The notes: generated by a model from the sequence alone, not told the origin. 64,000 nucleotides of DNA from Candidatus Gracilibacteria bacterium CG17_big_fil_post_rev_8_21_14_2_50_48_13 (GCA_002783265.1 PFFG01000009.1:186001-250000), one strand, 5' to 3'. Shown: positions 1 through 10,371, counted from the stretch's first letter. Numbers and translations: made by a program.

Positions 1-213
1 AGCGTCGTTGAATTTCTTTGCTTCAGCAATGACGAGGTCGCGAACCGCCGACACATCAGGACGCGATGCAAAATCGTAACTATTTTCTGTTCCTCCCGTA
101 AATTGCAGGCTCAGATTGAGACCAAGCGCAAAGACACTGGCGAGAGAAGCAAGGGTGAGCACGAGGGAAATCGTGTACCAAATACGTCTGTTGGGAATAA
201 TTGGAAAGCGCAT
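1..213 (-). CDS. secF: Protein translocase subunit SecF, N-terminal part (cut by window edge)
   Basis: The reverse strand is open from an ATG at 213 to the window edge, giving the first 71 residues. They contain a basic N-terminus (MRFPIIPNRRIWY), one hydrophobic segment at about residues 14-36, and then LNLSLQFTGGTE, which matches the conserved D/QFTGG motif at the start of the first periplasmic domain of SecD/SecF. SecF works with SecD at the SecYEG channel and uses the proton-motive force to help proteins leave the membrane. The gene lies 22 bases after gyrB on the same strand and is probably cotranscribed with it. SecF is preferred to SecD because of the short N-terminus, but the rest of the gene is needed to be certain. 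Confidence 0.8.
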   Translation of the reverse strand, partial: MRFPIIPNRRIWYTISLVLTLASLASVFALGLNLSLQFTGGTENSYDFASRPDVSAVRDLVIAEAKKFNDA

Positions 214-235
214 ACTCCGTATCGTAAGAAAAAAA

Positions 236-2152
<1,917 letters not shown>

Positions 2153-2214
2153 TCAAGTATACGGCCTTCCTCGAAGCATGCAAGCGCAAAAGAGGCTATG
2201 CAAGCGACCACGGG

Positions 2215-3525
2215 CTAAAGTCCCAGGCTGAAAATTGCCGCAAGGACCAACAAAATCATATTCGCCATCCAGCGGAGAATTCCTCGATCGGCGAAGGTCA
2301 CATTGAGACGCAGTGCAGTAAGGAGGATGAGTGCGAGAAGTGTCGTTTTAATGAAGATGGGCTGCCAGGCGAAAGGACGCAGAAAATCTGCAAGAGAAAT
2401 GCCAGCGATAGTTGGCGTTACGGACATGGTATCCACAATTTGCCCTGCAATAATAACAGAAAGGCTAAACCCCACAAACCACTCAAGAATCATGGGAAAT
2501 TCCCGCTGCATGAGATGGCCAAGGGGTTCACTCTCATGGGCGTGGGTGGAGTGAATATCTTCCGCTTCCATGGAGTGCATGCCACCACTTCTCTGTCCTG
2601 ATCCTTGCACGGCACCTGCCTCAGCTCCAGCCAGGGTCATACTCGAGGTCGTACTGAGGGCGCGGATTCCCTGCAGAATTTCCTGCACCAGTCGTCGTCT
2701 TGAGGCATACCGAGAGAGGGATGCTTCCTGCTTGGAAACAACCTGTACCATTTCTTCCGAGTCGTCGCCTCCTTCCTGATGGATGCGCAGGTTATCCATA
2801 TGAAACGCTGTGCGGACCATGGATTTTTCCACTTTTTTTAGCGTCGCTACCACGGCATCAATTTGATTGCGCAGGTCCTTTTTGAGAGGGGACGGGTCGA
2901 GACCGTCTTCCACATAGGACAACTCCCGCAAAATATAACTGAGTGCATCATATTTTTCCTTCAGTGTAATGTCCTGTTGTTTTTCCAGCGTAAAAATAGT
3001 GCTGTGCATTTCCCGAATATCCTCTGCAAACTGCCGTTCCTTGAGCAGCTCCTTGGTCTGTCCTACAATTTGATCGAGAAGTTGGACAAATTGTCGGTCA
3101 AGAACTGTAGCAACGCCATCTCGTGGTTTTGGCTCCGGTTCTGCAATTTTTGGTGGTTTTGGTGCAATGGTGGACAGAAGAGCCATGGTCTGCACGGCAA
3201 ATAGGCGTTTGTCCTCATCGTGTTTTGGTGGCCGCTCTGCAATAAAGGTAAGCTGGCCATCAAAGTATTGTACCAACTGCTCAAGTGCGGAAATAATGGT
3301 TTCGCCTTCCACCGTTCCCCGCGCCGTTTCCCCTGCTTTTTTCCCTTCAAAGGGGTACATGAAACGGGCTCCCGTGGGTTCTTTGTCCTTTGGAACTTCG
3401 ACCATCCTATGGATTGATTGAATACCCGCCTTCAAAAGATGGCTTTCTGCTGCTTCTTTTGACTCAGCGCCGAGGTATCCTATGCGTAGGAAGCCTGATT
3501 TATCCGTGAGAAAGTATTGAAACAT
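2215..3525 (-). CDS. Uncharacterised membrane protein with PilC-like N-terminus
   Basis: A 436-residue protein I cannot assign to a family. The first ~45 residues (YFLTDKSGFLRIGYLGAES..AAESHLLKAGI) resemble the small N-terminal domain of PilC/GspF and related secretion proteins (aromatic-D-x-G...A-S...A...L...G). The middle, roughly 150-290, is strongly charged and probably helical or coiled coil. The C-terminus has three hydrophobic stretches, near 347-372, 388-408 and 415-436, so it should sit in the inner membrane with a large soluble N-terminal part. It ends 89 bases before gyrB and starts 7 bases after mnmA, so mnmA, this gene, gyrB and secF may form one transcript. A link to the pilus cluster is possible from the N-terminal resemblance, but this is inference. 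Confidence 0.7.
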   Translation of the reverse strand: MFQYFLTDKSGFLRIGYLGAESKEAAESHLLKAGIQSIHRMVEVPKDKEPTGARFMYPFEGKKAGETARGTVEGETIISALEQLVQYFDGQLTFIAERPPKHDEDKRLFAVQTMALLSTIAPKPPKIAEPEPKPRDGVATVLDRQFVQLLDQIVGQTKELLKERQFAEDIREMHSTIFTLEKQQDITLKEKYDALSYILRELSYVEDGLDPSPLKKDLRNQIDAVVATLKKVEKSMVRTAFHMDNLRIHQEGGDDSEEMVQVVSKQEASLSRYASRRRLVQEILQGIRALSTTSSMTLAGAEAGAVQGSGQRSGGMHSMEAEDIHSTHAHESEPLGHLMQREFPMILEWFVGFSLSVIIAGQIVDTMSVTPTIAGISLADFLRPFAWQPIFIKTTLLALILLTALRLNVTFADRGILRWMANMILLVLAAIFSLGL

Positions 3526-3532
3526 AGAAAGC

Positions 3533-4648
3533 TTACGGGGTGATGTGCGTTGAGCGAATGCGTGCGCCGCCTATAACGGTGTTCTCATCATAGAGAACGG
3601 CAATTTGACCAGGTGTAATGGCAAAGACGGGTGAGAGGAAACGCAGGGTTGCATGCCCATCTTCCTGCGGATCAAGGAGTGCAGGCGCTTTTTCCATGCG
3701 ATACCGGATGCGAACCTGGACCTTTTTGGGGGTCGTTTCTTTGCTCGTCAGTGTGACCTTGTCCAGCGTTGCTTCAGTAGTATATAAGTATTGTTTTGGC
3801 CCAATAACAACAGTATTTTCCTCGATCTTGCGTTCAATGACAAAATAGGGCTCAGGAAGACCTCCCAGGTCGATGCCGCGCCGTTGCCCTACAGTGTAAT
3901 GTGCGAGCCCTTTATGGGTGCCAAGTACTCTTCCCTTTTGATCAATCATGGGGCCTGATGTGCGCATGGCAGGTGATGCGTGTCGCTCGAGAAAGGCATC
4001 TGGCGTACGTTCGGGAAAGAAACAGAGCCCCTGACTCTCCTTGTAGGACTTTTTAAACATGCTGAGTCCCACCTCTTCTGCGAGTTGCTTCACCTGGGTT
4101 TTCTGCATTTCCCCTAGTGGAAGGAGTATGCGGGCACGCTGCTGGTTGCTCAGGGCATACAAAAAGTAGGACTGGTCCTTTGACGGATCCTTTGCTTCTG
4201 CGATGTGCTTGATCCCTTCCCTTTCAACAAGCCTGGCATAGTGACCTGTGGCAACATAGGAAGCTCCTATGGAGTCAGCAAAATCCATCAGAGCTCCAAA
4301 CTTTATGGTTTTATTGCAATGGGTACAGGGATTGGGTGTCAGTCCCTCATTGTAGTCTTTGAGATAGGGGTCCACGATGTTTTCGTAGAAGGTCTCCTGG
4401 ACATCATGAGCATAAAAGGGGACACCTAGAAAGGCACAGACTCGTCTGGAAATGAGCATGCTTTCATCGGAACAGCATTTGTTGAACATTGCTTTTGTGA
4501 ATCGATTTGTCCCTATGTCGCAGACTTCCGGTTGCTCTGCCCAATAGCGCATTTGAACACCAACGCAGGAATAGCCCGCTTTTTGCAGGAGAAACAGGGC
4601 TACGGCTGAATCAATTCCGCCGGATAAACCGACGACCACGCGCTCCAT
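3533..4648 (-). CDS. mnmA: tRNA-specific 2-thiouridylase MnmA
   Basis: MnmA thiolates U34 of tRNA-Lys, -Glu and -Gln, using ATP and a persulfide sulfur. The 371 residues show the PP-loop ATP pyrophosphatase motif GLSGGIDSAVA at 8-18, the family signature CCSDE near 58-62, the catalytic cysteine in NPCTHCN (C108), ATGHYARL at about 133-140, KDQSYFLY near 157-164, and the second active cysteine in ESQGLCFF (C209). The C-terminal half is the usual beta-barrel (YTVGQRRGIDLGG). Length and motif order are normal. It is the first gene of the leftward group and faces the 668-base intergenic region, so its promoter should lie there. Confidence 0.95.
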   Translation of the reverse strand: MERVVVGLSGGIDSAVALFLLQKAGYSCVGVQMRYWAEQPEVCDIGTNRFTKAMFNKCCSDESMLISRRVCAFLGVPFYAHDVQETFYENIVDPYLKDYNEGLTPNPCTHCNKTIKFGALMDFADSIGASYVATGHYARLVEREGIKHIAEAKDPSKDQSYFLYALSNQQRARILLPLGEMQKTQVKQLAEEVGLSMFKKSYKESQGLCFFPERTPDAFLERHASPAMRTSGPMIDQKGRVLGTHKGLAHYTVGQRRGIDLGGLPEPYFVIERKIEENTVVIGPKQYLYTTEATLDKVTLTSKETTPKKVQVRIRYRMEKAPALLDPQEDGHATLRFLSPVFAITPGQIAVLYDENTVIGGARIRSTHITP

Positions 4649-4755
4649 GGTTTGTTACTGTTAGTCGATAACTCGTTACTTAATGCCAACTTTATATCTG
4701 TTCATGCGGCTTTTCGCAAGCTAAAGAATCAGGTTTTTTCTGTTGCAGAAAAGGA

Positions 4756-4789
4756 ACATGTAGACAATCGCCAGGATGTGTCTACATGT
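4756..4789. repeat. Perfect inverted repeat (ACATGTAGACA / TGTCTACATGT)
   Basis: Two 11-base arms, 4756-4766 and 4779-4789, are exact reverse complements separated by 12 bases. The same 11-mer ACATGTAGACA recurs at 10431-10441 upstream of the surface-layer gene. The arrangement could be a hairpin in RNA or a two-site operator in DNA. Confidence 0.8.
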
Positions 4790-4962
4790 GTTTGAGGCGA
4801 ACAGGTAGGGGTATTCCCTTGAAATCCGAAGTGTCCAGTGTGAAAAAAATTTCCATTTGTTCACCTTTTTTGAACAGACAGGTGTATTGCGTAATGTACA
4901 AAAGTAATTTAAAACACTAAAATTTGCATGCAAAAATACTAAAAGTGAAGAGGCGTAGATGG

Positions 4963-5004
4963 CTATAGACATTCAAAATTTCAGTCGAAAAACTCTGTCT
5001 ATAG
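4963..5004. repeat. Inverted repeat (CTATAGACA / TGTCTATAG)
   Basis: Two exact 9-base arms, 4963-4971 and 4996-5004, separated by 24 bases. It shares the TAGACA core with the other inverted repeat in this gap. Confidence 0.7.
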
Positions 5005-5316
5005 TTTTCAAAAATATGATTCTATAAAATGAAAAAGAATGTAGACACCTTGAAACTCAGGCGCAAATTGGCGGTGTTTTGGAGACGTGTATTAAGAATA
5101 CAAACTATGTTCAGCAACCAAAATTGTTTAGTTATAAATAATATTGCAATACGTTATAAAAAACGAAGCATTGGTTATGCACGAAACCATTCCTTAGACA
5201 CATGTCGTCATGGACATTTTTCCTCAGAAATTGTCCCTACTCAAGACTGTCCATAGAGAAAATTTTTGAAATATTGTCTACAGACATGCAGCAAAAACAC
5301 GTAACGACCAAATTGT

Positions 5317-6174
5317 CTATTGAACAAGAACGCGTGAGAAGAGATCGGGAAGTTGATCTTGTGATAGTTCAATGAACTTTCGAATAACGACAGAACCGTA
5401 ACTTCCGGTCGCAATGACTGACCTGGAGGGGCTTGCGATAGTATTGGTGCTGTTCACGCCCTGTACCTCTAACGCTATATGATTGTCGTTACTTGACCCG
5501 TTCATGAGAAGAAGGATACTGTCGTGATCTTGAATGAATTGGCCAAAGGGATATGTAGCAGTTGTGCTGGATACTGTGTATGTACGAGGGTTTTCGTCGA
5601 TGATATTCGCAAGCTTTGTGGGCACATTGCACGCAATTTCACTACTGATACTCTCGAATTCTTTGTTTGTTCGCCCAGGAGGAATCTCTTTGGTAACCCC
5701 CACAAGATTGACCTCTGCACATTTGCCGGTTTTGTTTGCCGTACCCTTTGCCGTAAGGCTGATGGAGAGACCTGGCATAGTACGGAGATTTTGTAGTTCG
5801 CCACGACTATCTTCGAAGTAGAGTGCTAGTTTTTTCGACCCCGCATCAAGCGGAATGTCTATAGTCTTCGTTGCTGGTGTTAGCCGGTACTGTATCTCTG
5901 CATCAATGGTGTTTTTGGGGGACTTCCCCGGTGTCGAATCCGATAGGGAAGTGGTCGCTTCAAAACCTTCCCGCCGGTGTTTGAGTTGGTACAGGGAGAG
6001 TTCCAGTGCGCTTTCCGCGTTGTAGGTTGCCTGCAGATAATCGCCCCCAAGCGATGTGATACGAAGTTGGGAGGAAAGCATGTAGGCGGCACCCACAAGG
6101 CCTATGAGGAGAAAACTCATAAAAAGCACCGTGAGGGCAATCACCGATCCTTGATGAAGATTCTTTGGTTGCAT
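5317..6174 (-). CDS. PilX/GspK-like minor pilin
   Basis: A 285-residue protein at the end of the pilus operon. The N-terminus MQPKNLHQGSVIALTVLFM is a short basic leader, a glycine, then one hydrophobic helix (about 10-35), followed by a segment like the PilX/GspK shoulder (YNAESALELSLYQLKHRREG). As in the PilX/GspK group, the usual Glu at +5 after the cleavage site is missing. The rest is a soluble, probably beta-rich domain of no clear family. It starts 3 bases after the preceding pilin gene. The likely role is a tip or initiation subunit of the pilus or pseudopilus. The assignment rests on the N-terminus and operon position. Confidence 0.75.
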   Translation of the reverse strand: MQPKNLHQGSVIALTVLFMSFLLIGLVGAAYMLSSQLRITSLGGDYLQATYNAESALELSLYQLKHRREGFEATTSLSDSTPGKSPKNTIDAEIQYRLTPATKTIDIPLDAGSKKLALYFEDSRGELQNLRTMPGLSISLTAKGTANKTGKCAEVNLVGVTKEIPPGRTNKEFESISSEIACNVPTKLANIIDENPRTYTVSSTTATYPFGQFIQDHDSILLLMNGSSNDNHIALEVQGVNSTNTIASPSRSVIATGSYGSVVIRKFIELSQDQLPDLFSRVLVQ

Positions 6175-6177
6175 GGT

Positions 6178-6783
6178 TTACGGCGCTAGGGGAGTGGTGG
6201 ATGTACGACAACCTTGTGCGTAGCTCTGCGGATTTTCGTTGGAAGAAAAGACCGTGTCTATAGGCAGGAGCATGTTTTGGAGGCGTGCGTCGCCGGGTTT
6301 TCCGCGTACTTCGAGGTGTAAGGCTACGGCTGGGAGAATGCTGCATCGCAGGGGGTTTGTTTTGCCTGGTGATACATGCATGCGTACGTCTGAGAGAATG
6401 AACAGAGGTGATGTATAGCGGGAAAGGGAAGTTTGTCCTTCCTCTTTCACTTCGCGCATGAGTTCCATCTCCGTTCGGTCACCTAAATTCTGTTGTTTTG
6501 TTCTGTAGACAATCGTGCTGTCGTCCTGTGGGCGCTTCAACACAAGGGCATTTCCCTCACTTTCTTCGACGGAAATTGCATACCGTTCCAGATCAGTGGC
6601 GATTGTCTGCGTTATAGTGGATACCCATGCGGTCATTTCTCGCTCTGCATTTATACGCGCTATGGTTCCCTGCATGAGAAAAAATATCTGTGTCATAGCG
6701 GCAAATATGACGACAAAGATTCCCATACTGATGGTCAGTTCAACGAGTGTAAATCCAGCTGCGTGCTTGTATATTGGCTTCAT
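6178..6783 (-). CDS. PilW/GspJ-like prepilin
   Basis: A 201-residue prepilin with a textbook class III signal: MKPIYKHAAG then FTLVELTISMGIFVVIFAAM, with cleavage expected after Gly10 and Glu at +5. The hydrophobic helix runs to about residue 35. The remainder is a soluble domain with the AEREMTAWVSTITQTIATDLERYA segment seen in PilW/GspJ-type minor pilins. The gene follows the next pilin gene by one base and lies 3 bases before the PilX-like gene, so the order V-W-X matches minor pilin operons elsewhere. Confidence 0.82.
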   Translation of the reverse strand: MKPIYKHAAGFTLVELTISMGIFVVIFAAMTQIFFLMQGTIARINAEREMTAWVSTITQTIATDLERYAISVEESEGNALVLKRPQDDSTIVYRTKQQNLGDRTEMELMREVKEEGQTSLSRYTSPLFILSDVRMHVSPGKTNPLRCSILPAVALHLEVRGKPGDARLQNMLLPIDTVFSSNENPQSYAQGCRTSTTPLAP

Positions 6784-6784
6784 A

Positions 6785-7390
6785 TTATTGGTACCAGTCA
6801 GTAAAGACCTTGCTTAGGCGAAATTCCTGCACCCGCCCATTTTGTTGCCAGCGGACAATGGCCGTGGCCACAACAATATCATCCTCTGCACGCGGCTCGT
6901 CCTTCGTGTCTTGAAAAGTATCCCAGAAGGACTTCAGCACCGCATGATCCTTGGCTTTTTCAAGCCGTAGAAAGGAAAAGAAGGGAGACCCATTCGTTCG
7001 CTCTGGCATAGCGTTTTCATCCGGGCAGGGAATAGGCGATACGGTCCATGGGGCAACGCCTGCAGTTGTAGGCTCAAGGGTGATGCAGAGTTCACGCTGC
7101 GTGGCGAGCGCTGCCAGCTTTGCCATAGAAGCAAGTTCCCGCCGAGGGTGATCCTGTTCCTTTGTGGTCCAGCTCACAAAATTTATGACATTGGTGGCGC
7201 GGAGATTCTCCAGCATTTCCAGATCGCCCCGCGCAAGGTTTTGCGCCTGCGTCTGACTGCGAAGTCCTTCTCCCGCATGTAATACGGTGAGGGTAAAAGA
7301 GATAAGGGCGGTGCTGACCACTAAAAACAGCCCAATGCCGAGAAGGGTATCGAGGAGTGTAAAACCTGGCTCGTGACGTGTATTTGCCAT
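6785..7390 (-). CDS. PilV/GspI-like prepilin with Asp at +5
   Basis: A 201-residue prepilin: MANTRHEPG then FTLLDTLLGIGLFLVVSTALI. Prepilin peptidase would cut after Gly9. Position +5 of the mature protein is Asp, not the nearly invariant Glu that pairs with the N-terminal amine of the neighbouring subunit during assembly. The soluble part includes QNLARGDLEMLENLRATN, like the PilV/GspI class. It starts one base after the preceding pilin gene ends, in a tight operon. Confidence 0.8.
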   Translation of the reverse strand: MANTRHEPGFTLLDTLLGIGLFLVVSTALISFTLTVLHAGEGLRSQTQAQNLARGDLEMLENLRATNVINFVSWTTKEQDHPRRELASMAKLAALATQRELCITLEPTTAGVAPWTVSPIPCPDENAMPERTNGSPFFSFLRLEKAKDHAVLKSFWDTFQDTKDEPRAEDDIVVATAIVRWQQNGRVQEFRLSKVFTDWYQ

Positions 7391-7391
7391 G

Positions 7392-7994
7392 TTATTCTGC
7401 AGGTGAAATAGTAGCCAAAGAAGGCTGAATCAAGAGTGTGCGACCAAGGGGGGCACCAGAGGTATGATGTAATTGCAGGTAGATTTCTTCTGGAATTGGC
7501 CGCATTGCACCGCTATCTGTCAGGATTTCCACGTGATTACTCACGGGTTCAAACAATAGGAGGAGGGCAGGGAGGGAAGTACTTCCTTCTTTTGTCAGTC
7601 GTAAGTTCTCAATTCGGGCATTTGCGTCTGCTGCCGTTTGATTGATAGAGCCTAGGAGAAGATTGTTTCCTAAGGTCGCATCCGCAAGCACCGCAGATTT
7701 TGTTGTCTTGGATGCGTCGCTAAAATTGAGGGTTTTCAGAGAGAGTGTGCGTACTTCCTGCGTGGAGGGGTCAATCAAAAACCCCCAGGTTGTGCTCTGT
7801 TCTGTTTCCCCGGCTATGGCGCCGGTTTTCGCTCGCATCACTGTTTCAAAAAACGATTGGCGGAGGATATCAGCGGTGCGCGAGAGGGAAGCCTGATGCT
7901 CATTCCCCGTAAAGGCCGGGCTGATGGCCGCAGCAAGCAGTGCCATAAGACCAATAACAATGACCAGCTCCACCAGGGTAAATCCGTTTCTCAT
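7392..7994 (-). CDS. Type IV prepilin-like protein (GspG/GspH type)
   Basis: A 200-residue protein with a very short leader (MRNG) and a perfect prepilin motif, FTLVELVIVIGLMALLAAAI, with Glu at +5. The C-terminal domain is about 160 residues with no disulfide pair. It overlaps the end of pilC by 4 bases, so the two are probably translationally coupled. It may be a major-type pseudopilin (GspG) or a GspH-like minor one; the sequence alone does not decide this. Confidence 0.82.
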   Translation of the reverse strand: MRNGFTLVELVIVIGLMALLAAAISPAFTGNEHQASLSRTADILRQSFFETVMRAKTGAIAGETEQSTTWGFLIDPSTQEVRTLSLKTLNFSDASKTTKSAVLADATLGNNLLLGSINQTAADANARIENLRLTKEGSTSLPALLLLFEPVSNHVEILTDSGAMRPIPEEIYLQLHHTSGAPLGRTLLIQPSLATISPAE

Positions 7995-9091
7995 GAGAAG
8001 CTGGTGAGAAGGTCAAAAATCGATCCAAGGACGCTAAAGGCAAAAAAGCCAATCATGACCGCCACAAACACAAGGGTGAGGGGCTCCAATATCGTTGTGA
8101 AGTTTTTCAGTTCAATTTCCAGCTCAAAGGAGTACTGTTTGGCGATTTTTCCCAGCATTTCCTGCATGCTGGCGGTTTGTTCCCCAATGGCGAGGAGTTC
8201 GCGAAAGTCTTCCGGCACAAGGGATATATCCTTCGAGAGACTTTGTGAAATGCTTTGTCCCTCGAGAATTTTGCCCTTCATACCCTCAAGCATTTCCCGG
8301 TAGGGAAGGAGTCGTTGGGAACGGGCAAGAATATCGAGCGACTGCATCATGGGGATACCTGCTTCCAGTAGTGTGGAGAAGGTAATGGCTATACCCGTGA
8401 GGGTTGATCGCCGTATAATGCTGCCGTAAATAGGGGTTTTGAGCAGTATTCGTTCAATTTTTATGCGTTTCGTGCGATCTTTCAGCTGAAGATAGCCAAG
8501 ATAGCTGAGGCCCGCAAGTATGGCGAGAACTGCATACCAGTACTTCTGAACAAATTCCACGATGCCCAGCATGAAGCCCAGAGCAAAGGGAAGGCTTGCC
8601 CCCTGATTTTCAAAAATCTGCGCAATGGTTGGTAAAACGTAGACCACGACAATGCCAAAAACAATGGCCAGAAGCACAAGAATGATAATGGGATACATCA
8701 GCGTGCTGATGACTTTACTTTGCAGTTCCAGCTTTTTTTCCAGGGTCTCGAGGATGCGATTACAGGCGATATCAAGACTTCCGGAGCGTTCTCCTGCTTC
8801 TACAAGACCTACCTCTTCTTCTGTGAAAACACTCGGATACAGGCGTAGGCCGCGCGAGAGGGGACTGCCGGCACTTATGTCCACGAGCATTCGATCAACG
8901 ATGGTGCTGAGCGTCTGGTTGTGAATTTTTGTACGTGCCAGCTTCAAGGCTGCCAGCAGAGTAATGCCAGACTGGAGAAGGGAAGCGATGACGCGAAAAA
9001 AGACCACCTTTTGCCGGAGGGGAAGTCGCATGGGAAGCCGGAGGAATGTCCGTATGTCCTGACTGAAAATATCGGGTGTGGGAGTGTTCAT
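7991..9091 (-). CDS. pilC: Type IV pilus platform protein PilC (GspF family)
   Basis: The inner-membrane platform protein on which the pilus ATPase acts. The 366 residues contain two copies of the T2SSF helical domain. The first begins around FFRVIASLLQSGITLLAALKLAR at ~28-50, with EEVGLVEAGERSGSLD. The second begins at TLTGIAITFSTLLEAGIPMMQSLDIL, with PEDFRELLAIGEQTASMQEML. Membrane segments follow each domain (about 135-158, 182-202 and near the C-terminus). It is slightly shorter than the usual ~400 residues because the N-terminal extension is short. It lies between the pilO-like gene (2 bases) and a prepilin gene (4-base overlap). The ATPase genes pilB and pilT are not in this window. Confidence 0.92.
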   Translation of the reverse strand: MNTPTPDIFSQDIRTFLRLPMRLPLRQKVVFFRVIASLLQSGITLLAALKLARTKIHNQTLSTIVDRMLVDISAGSPLSRGLRLYPSVFTEEEVGLVEAGERSGSLDIACNRILETLEKKLELQSKVISTLMYPIIILVLLAIVFGIVVVYVLPTIAQIFENQGASLPFALGFMLGIVEFVQKYWYAVLAILAGLSYLGYLQLKDRTKRIKIERILLKTPIYGSIIRRSTLTGIAITFSTLLEAGIPMMQSLDILARSQRLLPYREMLEGMKGKILEGQSISQSLSKDISLVPEDFRELLAIGEQTASMQEMLGKIAKQYSFELEIELKNFTTILEPLTLVFVAVMIGFFAFSVLGSIFDLLTSFS

Positions 9092-9093
9092 CG

Positions 9094-9645
9094 TTATTCG
9101 CGGCTAAAGACCACCAGACGAAGCTGCATATTCACGCCGGTATCAAGAGAGGTAAGGTTTAGTCCCTCCTCTTTATAGAGACGATTTGCACCTTCGAATT
9201 TTTTGAGGAGTGTTGCAATCCCCGACGCATCCTTCGCCGTGAGTTCCATGGTGACGCCTACGGCCTTCGGTCCACTACCTTCTGAAAATGTGCCATCATC
9301 AAAGGAAATGGAGCGAAGTGTTATATCGGTGCCCGTCAAAATGGTTTCAATTTCGCGCAGCACGTTAGATTGCGACAAAGCACCCTTTTCCGGAATGCTC
9401 GCGATGACCTTTAGGCGCTCTGCGGCAGATTTTTCAGAAAAGGCCTGCATATCCGCTTCTGCTTTTGTAAGGCTCGTCTTCAGTGCGGTGAGTTGCTGCT
9501 GATTCTGCAAAAGGCGCAGGCTGGCATTGGTTTGCATGTCGAGCACCATCGGCGTGGCAATCCAAGCAAGGATTATGCCGACCACAAGGAGCAGTGGCCC
9601 GAGATTCTTATTTTTGGCTTGTTGGGGTTTCATTGGAGTTTCCAT
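9094..9645 (-). CDS. pilO: PilO-like pilus assembly protein
   Basis: A 183-residue bitopic membrane protein: short basic N-terminus, one transmembrane helix at about 16-34 (LLLVVGIILAWIATPMVL), a coiled coil of ~60 residues rich in Q, L and K, then a small alpha/beta domain (TDITLRSISFDDG...AVGVTMELTAKDASGIATLLKKFE) like the PilO/GspM ferredoxin-like fold. It overlaps the pilN-like gene by 38 bases, or by 26 if the ATG at 9633 is used. With PilN it should form the inner-membrane alignment complex. The assignment rests on architecture and gene order. Confidence 0.8.
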   Translation of the reverse strand: METPMKPQQAKNKNLGPLLLVVGIILAWIATPMVLDMQTNASLRLLQNQQQLTALKTSLTKAEADMQAFSEKSAAERLKVIASIPEKGALSQSNVLREIETILTGTDITLRSISFDDGTFSEGSGPKAVGVTMELTAKDASGIATLLKKFEGANRLYKEEGLNLTSLDTGVNMQLRLVVFSRE

Positions 9646-10231
9646 TACCGTTTGGTCGTAATGTCATGGAGATAGGATAGCTGAAGGTGTTTCCACCATT
9701 CGCCTGTTCATTGACGGAGGCGCTTGCCATGTGAATATCAGTGAAATAGGGGCTGGAGGCGAGGGTGTCTATGACCTTTCCGAGTTCACGGAGGGGAGGA
9801 ACGCTCTCCAGTGTGAGGGAAAGTGTGTAGATGTCTTCATACCCGTCGTTGGTGCGCAGTACCTGAATAGACTGGGTTCGTGTTCCCTCGGGGATACGTG
9901 TGCCCAGATCTTCCAGGTAGGCAGAGAAGGTTGGGATAATCTGACTGTCGAGAAAGGCCTTGTTTTCCACGTACTGGGCAAAGGAATCGACATTCTTATA
10001 TATATGGTCTATTTTTCCCTTTGTTTCTTCGATGTCTGTAGACACGCGAGCGGCCTGAACAGAATCGACAAACGTAGACACCCCTATAGTCACCATGGCG
10101 GCTAGGTAGATGCCTATGGCAAGAAAGAGAAGGCCTTTTTTGGTGCCAAGCCGCTGTAGGAAAGGCTTTGTCAGTAATGTACGTGGGGTTTCCGCGAGCA
10201 TAATTGTGGGGATAATGCGTGAAATCTTCAT
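9608..10231 (-). CDS. pilN: PilN-like pilus assembly protein
   Basis: First gene of the leftward pilus operon, 207 residues. A ~30-residue cytoplasmic tail (with LAETPRTLLTKPFLQRLG) precedes one transmembrane helix at about 34-52, a coiled coil (VSTDIEETKGKIDHIYKNVD) and a C-terminal alpha/beta domain (SIQVLRTNDGYEDIYTLSLTLE). This is the PilN/GspL C-terminal layout. Normally the PilN tail binds cytoplasmic PilM, but no pilM precedes it here, so PilM must be elsewhere or absent. The gene faces the surface-layer gene across a 360-base divergent region. Confidence 0.78.
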   Translation of the reverse strand: MKISRIIPTIMLAETPRTLLTKPFLQRLGTKKGLLFLAIGIYLAAMVTIGVSTFVDSVQAARVSTDIEETKGKIDHIYKNVDSFAQYVENKAFLDSQIIPTFSAYLEDLGTRIPEGTRTQSIQVLRTNDGYEDIYTLSLTLESVPPLRELGKVIDTLASSPYFTDIHMASASVNEQANGGNTFSYPISMTLRPNGNGNSNETPTSQK

Positions 10232-10342
10232 ATTCTACGCTACGAAACCTTTCTGCGTCAATCATAAGTGATGAAACAAATGCATTTTCTCTTCGTTTAT
10301 AGAGGCGTGAGGGTATAATCCCCTCAACATGACATGAGATTG

Positions 10343-10371
10343 TTGACAGGTAGACAGTCGTCTCCTAGAAT
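10343..10371 (+). promoter_or_regulatory. Strong sigma-70 promoter of the surface-layer gene
   Basis: TTGACA at 10343-10348, a 17-base spacer, and TAGAAT at 10366-10371. Transcription should begin near 10378 and leave a leader of about 220 bases before the surface-layer start. The spacer contains TAGACA and the small palindrome AGAC-agtc-GTCT, which could be a regulator site. A second possible promoter with a perfect TATAAT (10314-10319) but a poor -35 lies just upstream. Confidence 0.75.

Larger units (their letters stand above)
4649..5316. other. AT-rich intergenic region with many TGTCTA/TAGACA boxes
   Basis: This 668-base gap between mnmA and the last pilus gene holds no convincing gene. 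The short open frames in it (4721-4972 minus, 5029-5256 plus) have no recognisable motif and cut through repeats. It is clearly more AT-rich than its neighbours. It has TAGACA or TGTCTA near 4762, 4779, 4967, 4996, 5041, 5194, 5275 and 5309, plus related boxes (TGTCCA, TGGACA, CAGACA) between them. It should also carry the mnmA promoter and the 3' end of the pilus operon transcript. I looked for classical DnaA boxes and saw only one imperfect match (TTATGCACG near 5175). Confidence 0.6.

Noticed and set aside
5029-5256. 75-residue open frame in the intergenic gap
   Set aside because: No family features, basic and low-quality composition, runs through the repeated TAGACA boxes, and no promoter or start context.
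4649-5316. Candidate replication origin as a firm annotation
   Set aside because: AT-richness, repeats and closeness to gyrB fit, but no dnaA or dnaN and no cluster of DnaA boxes are visible. Kept only as a hypothesis in the findings.
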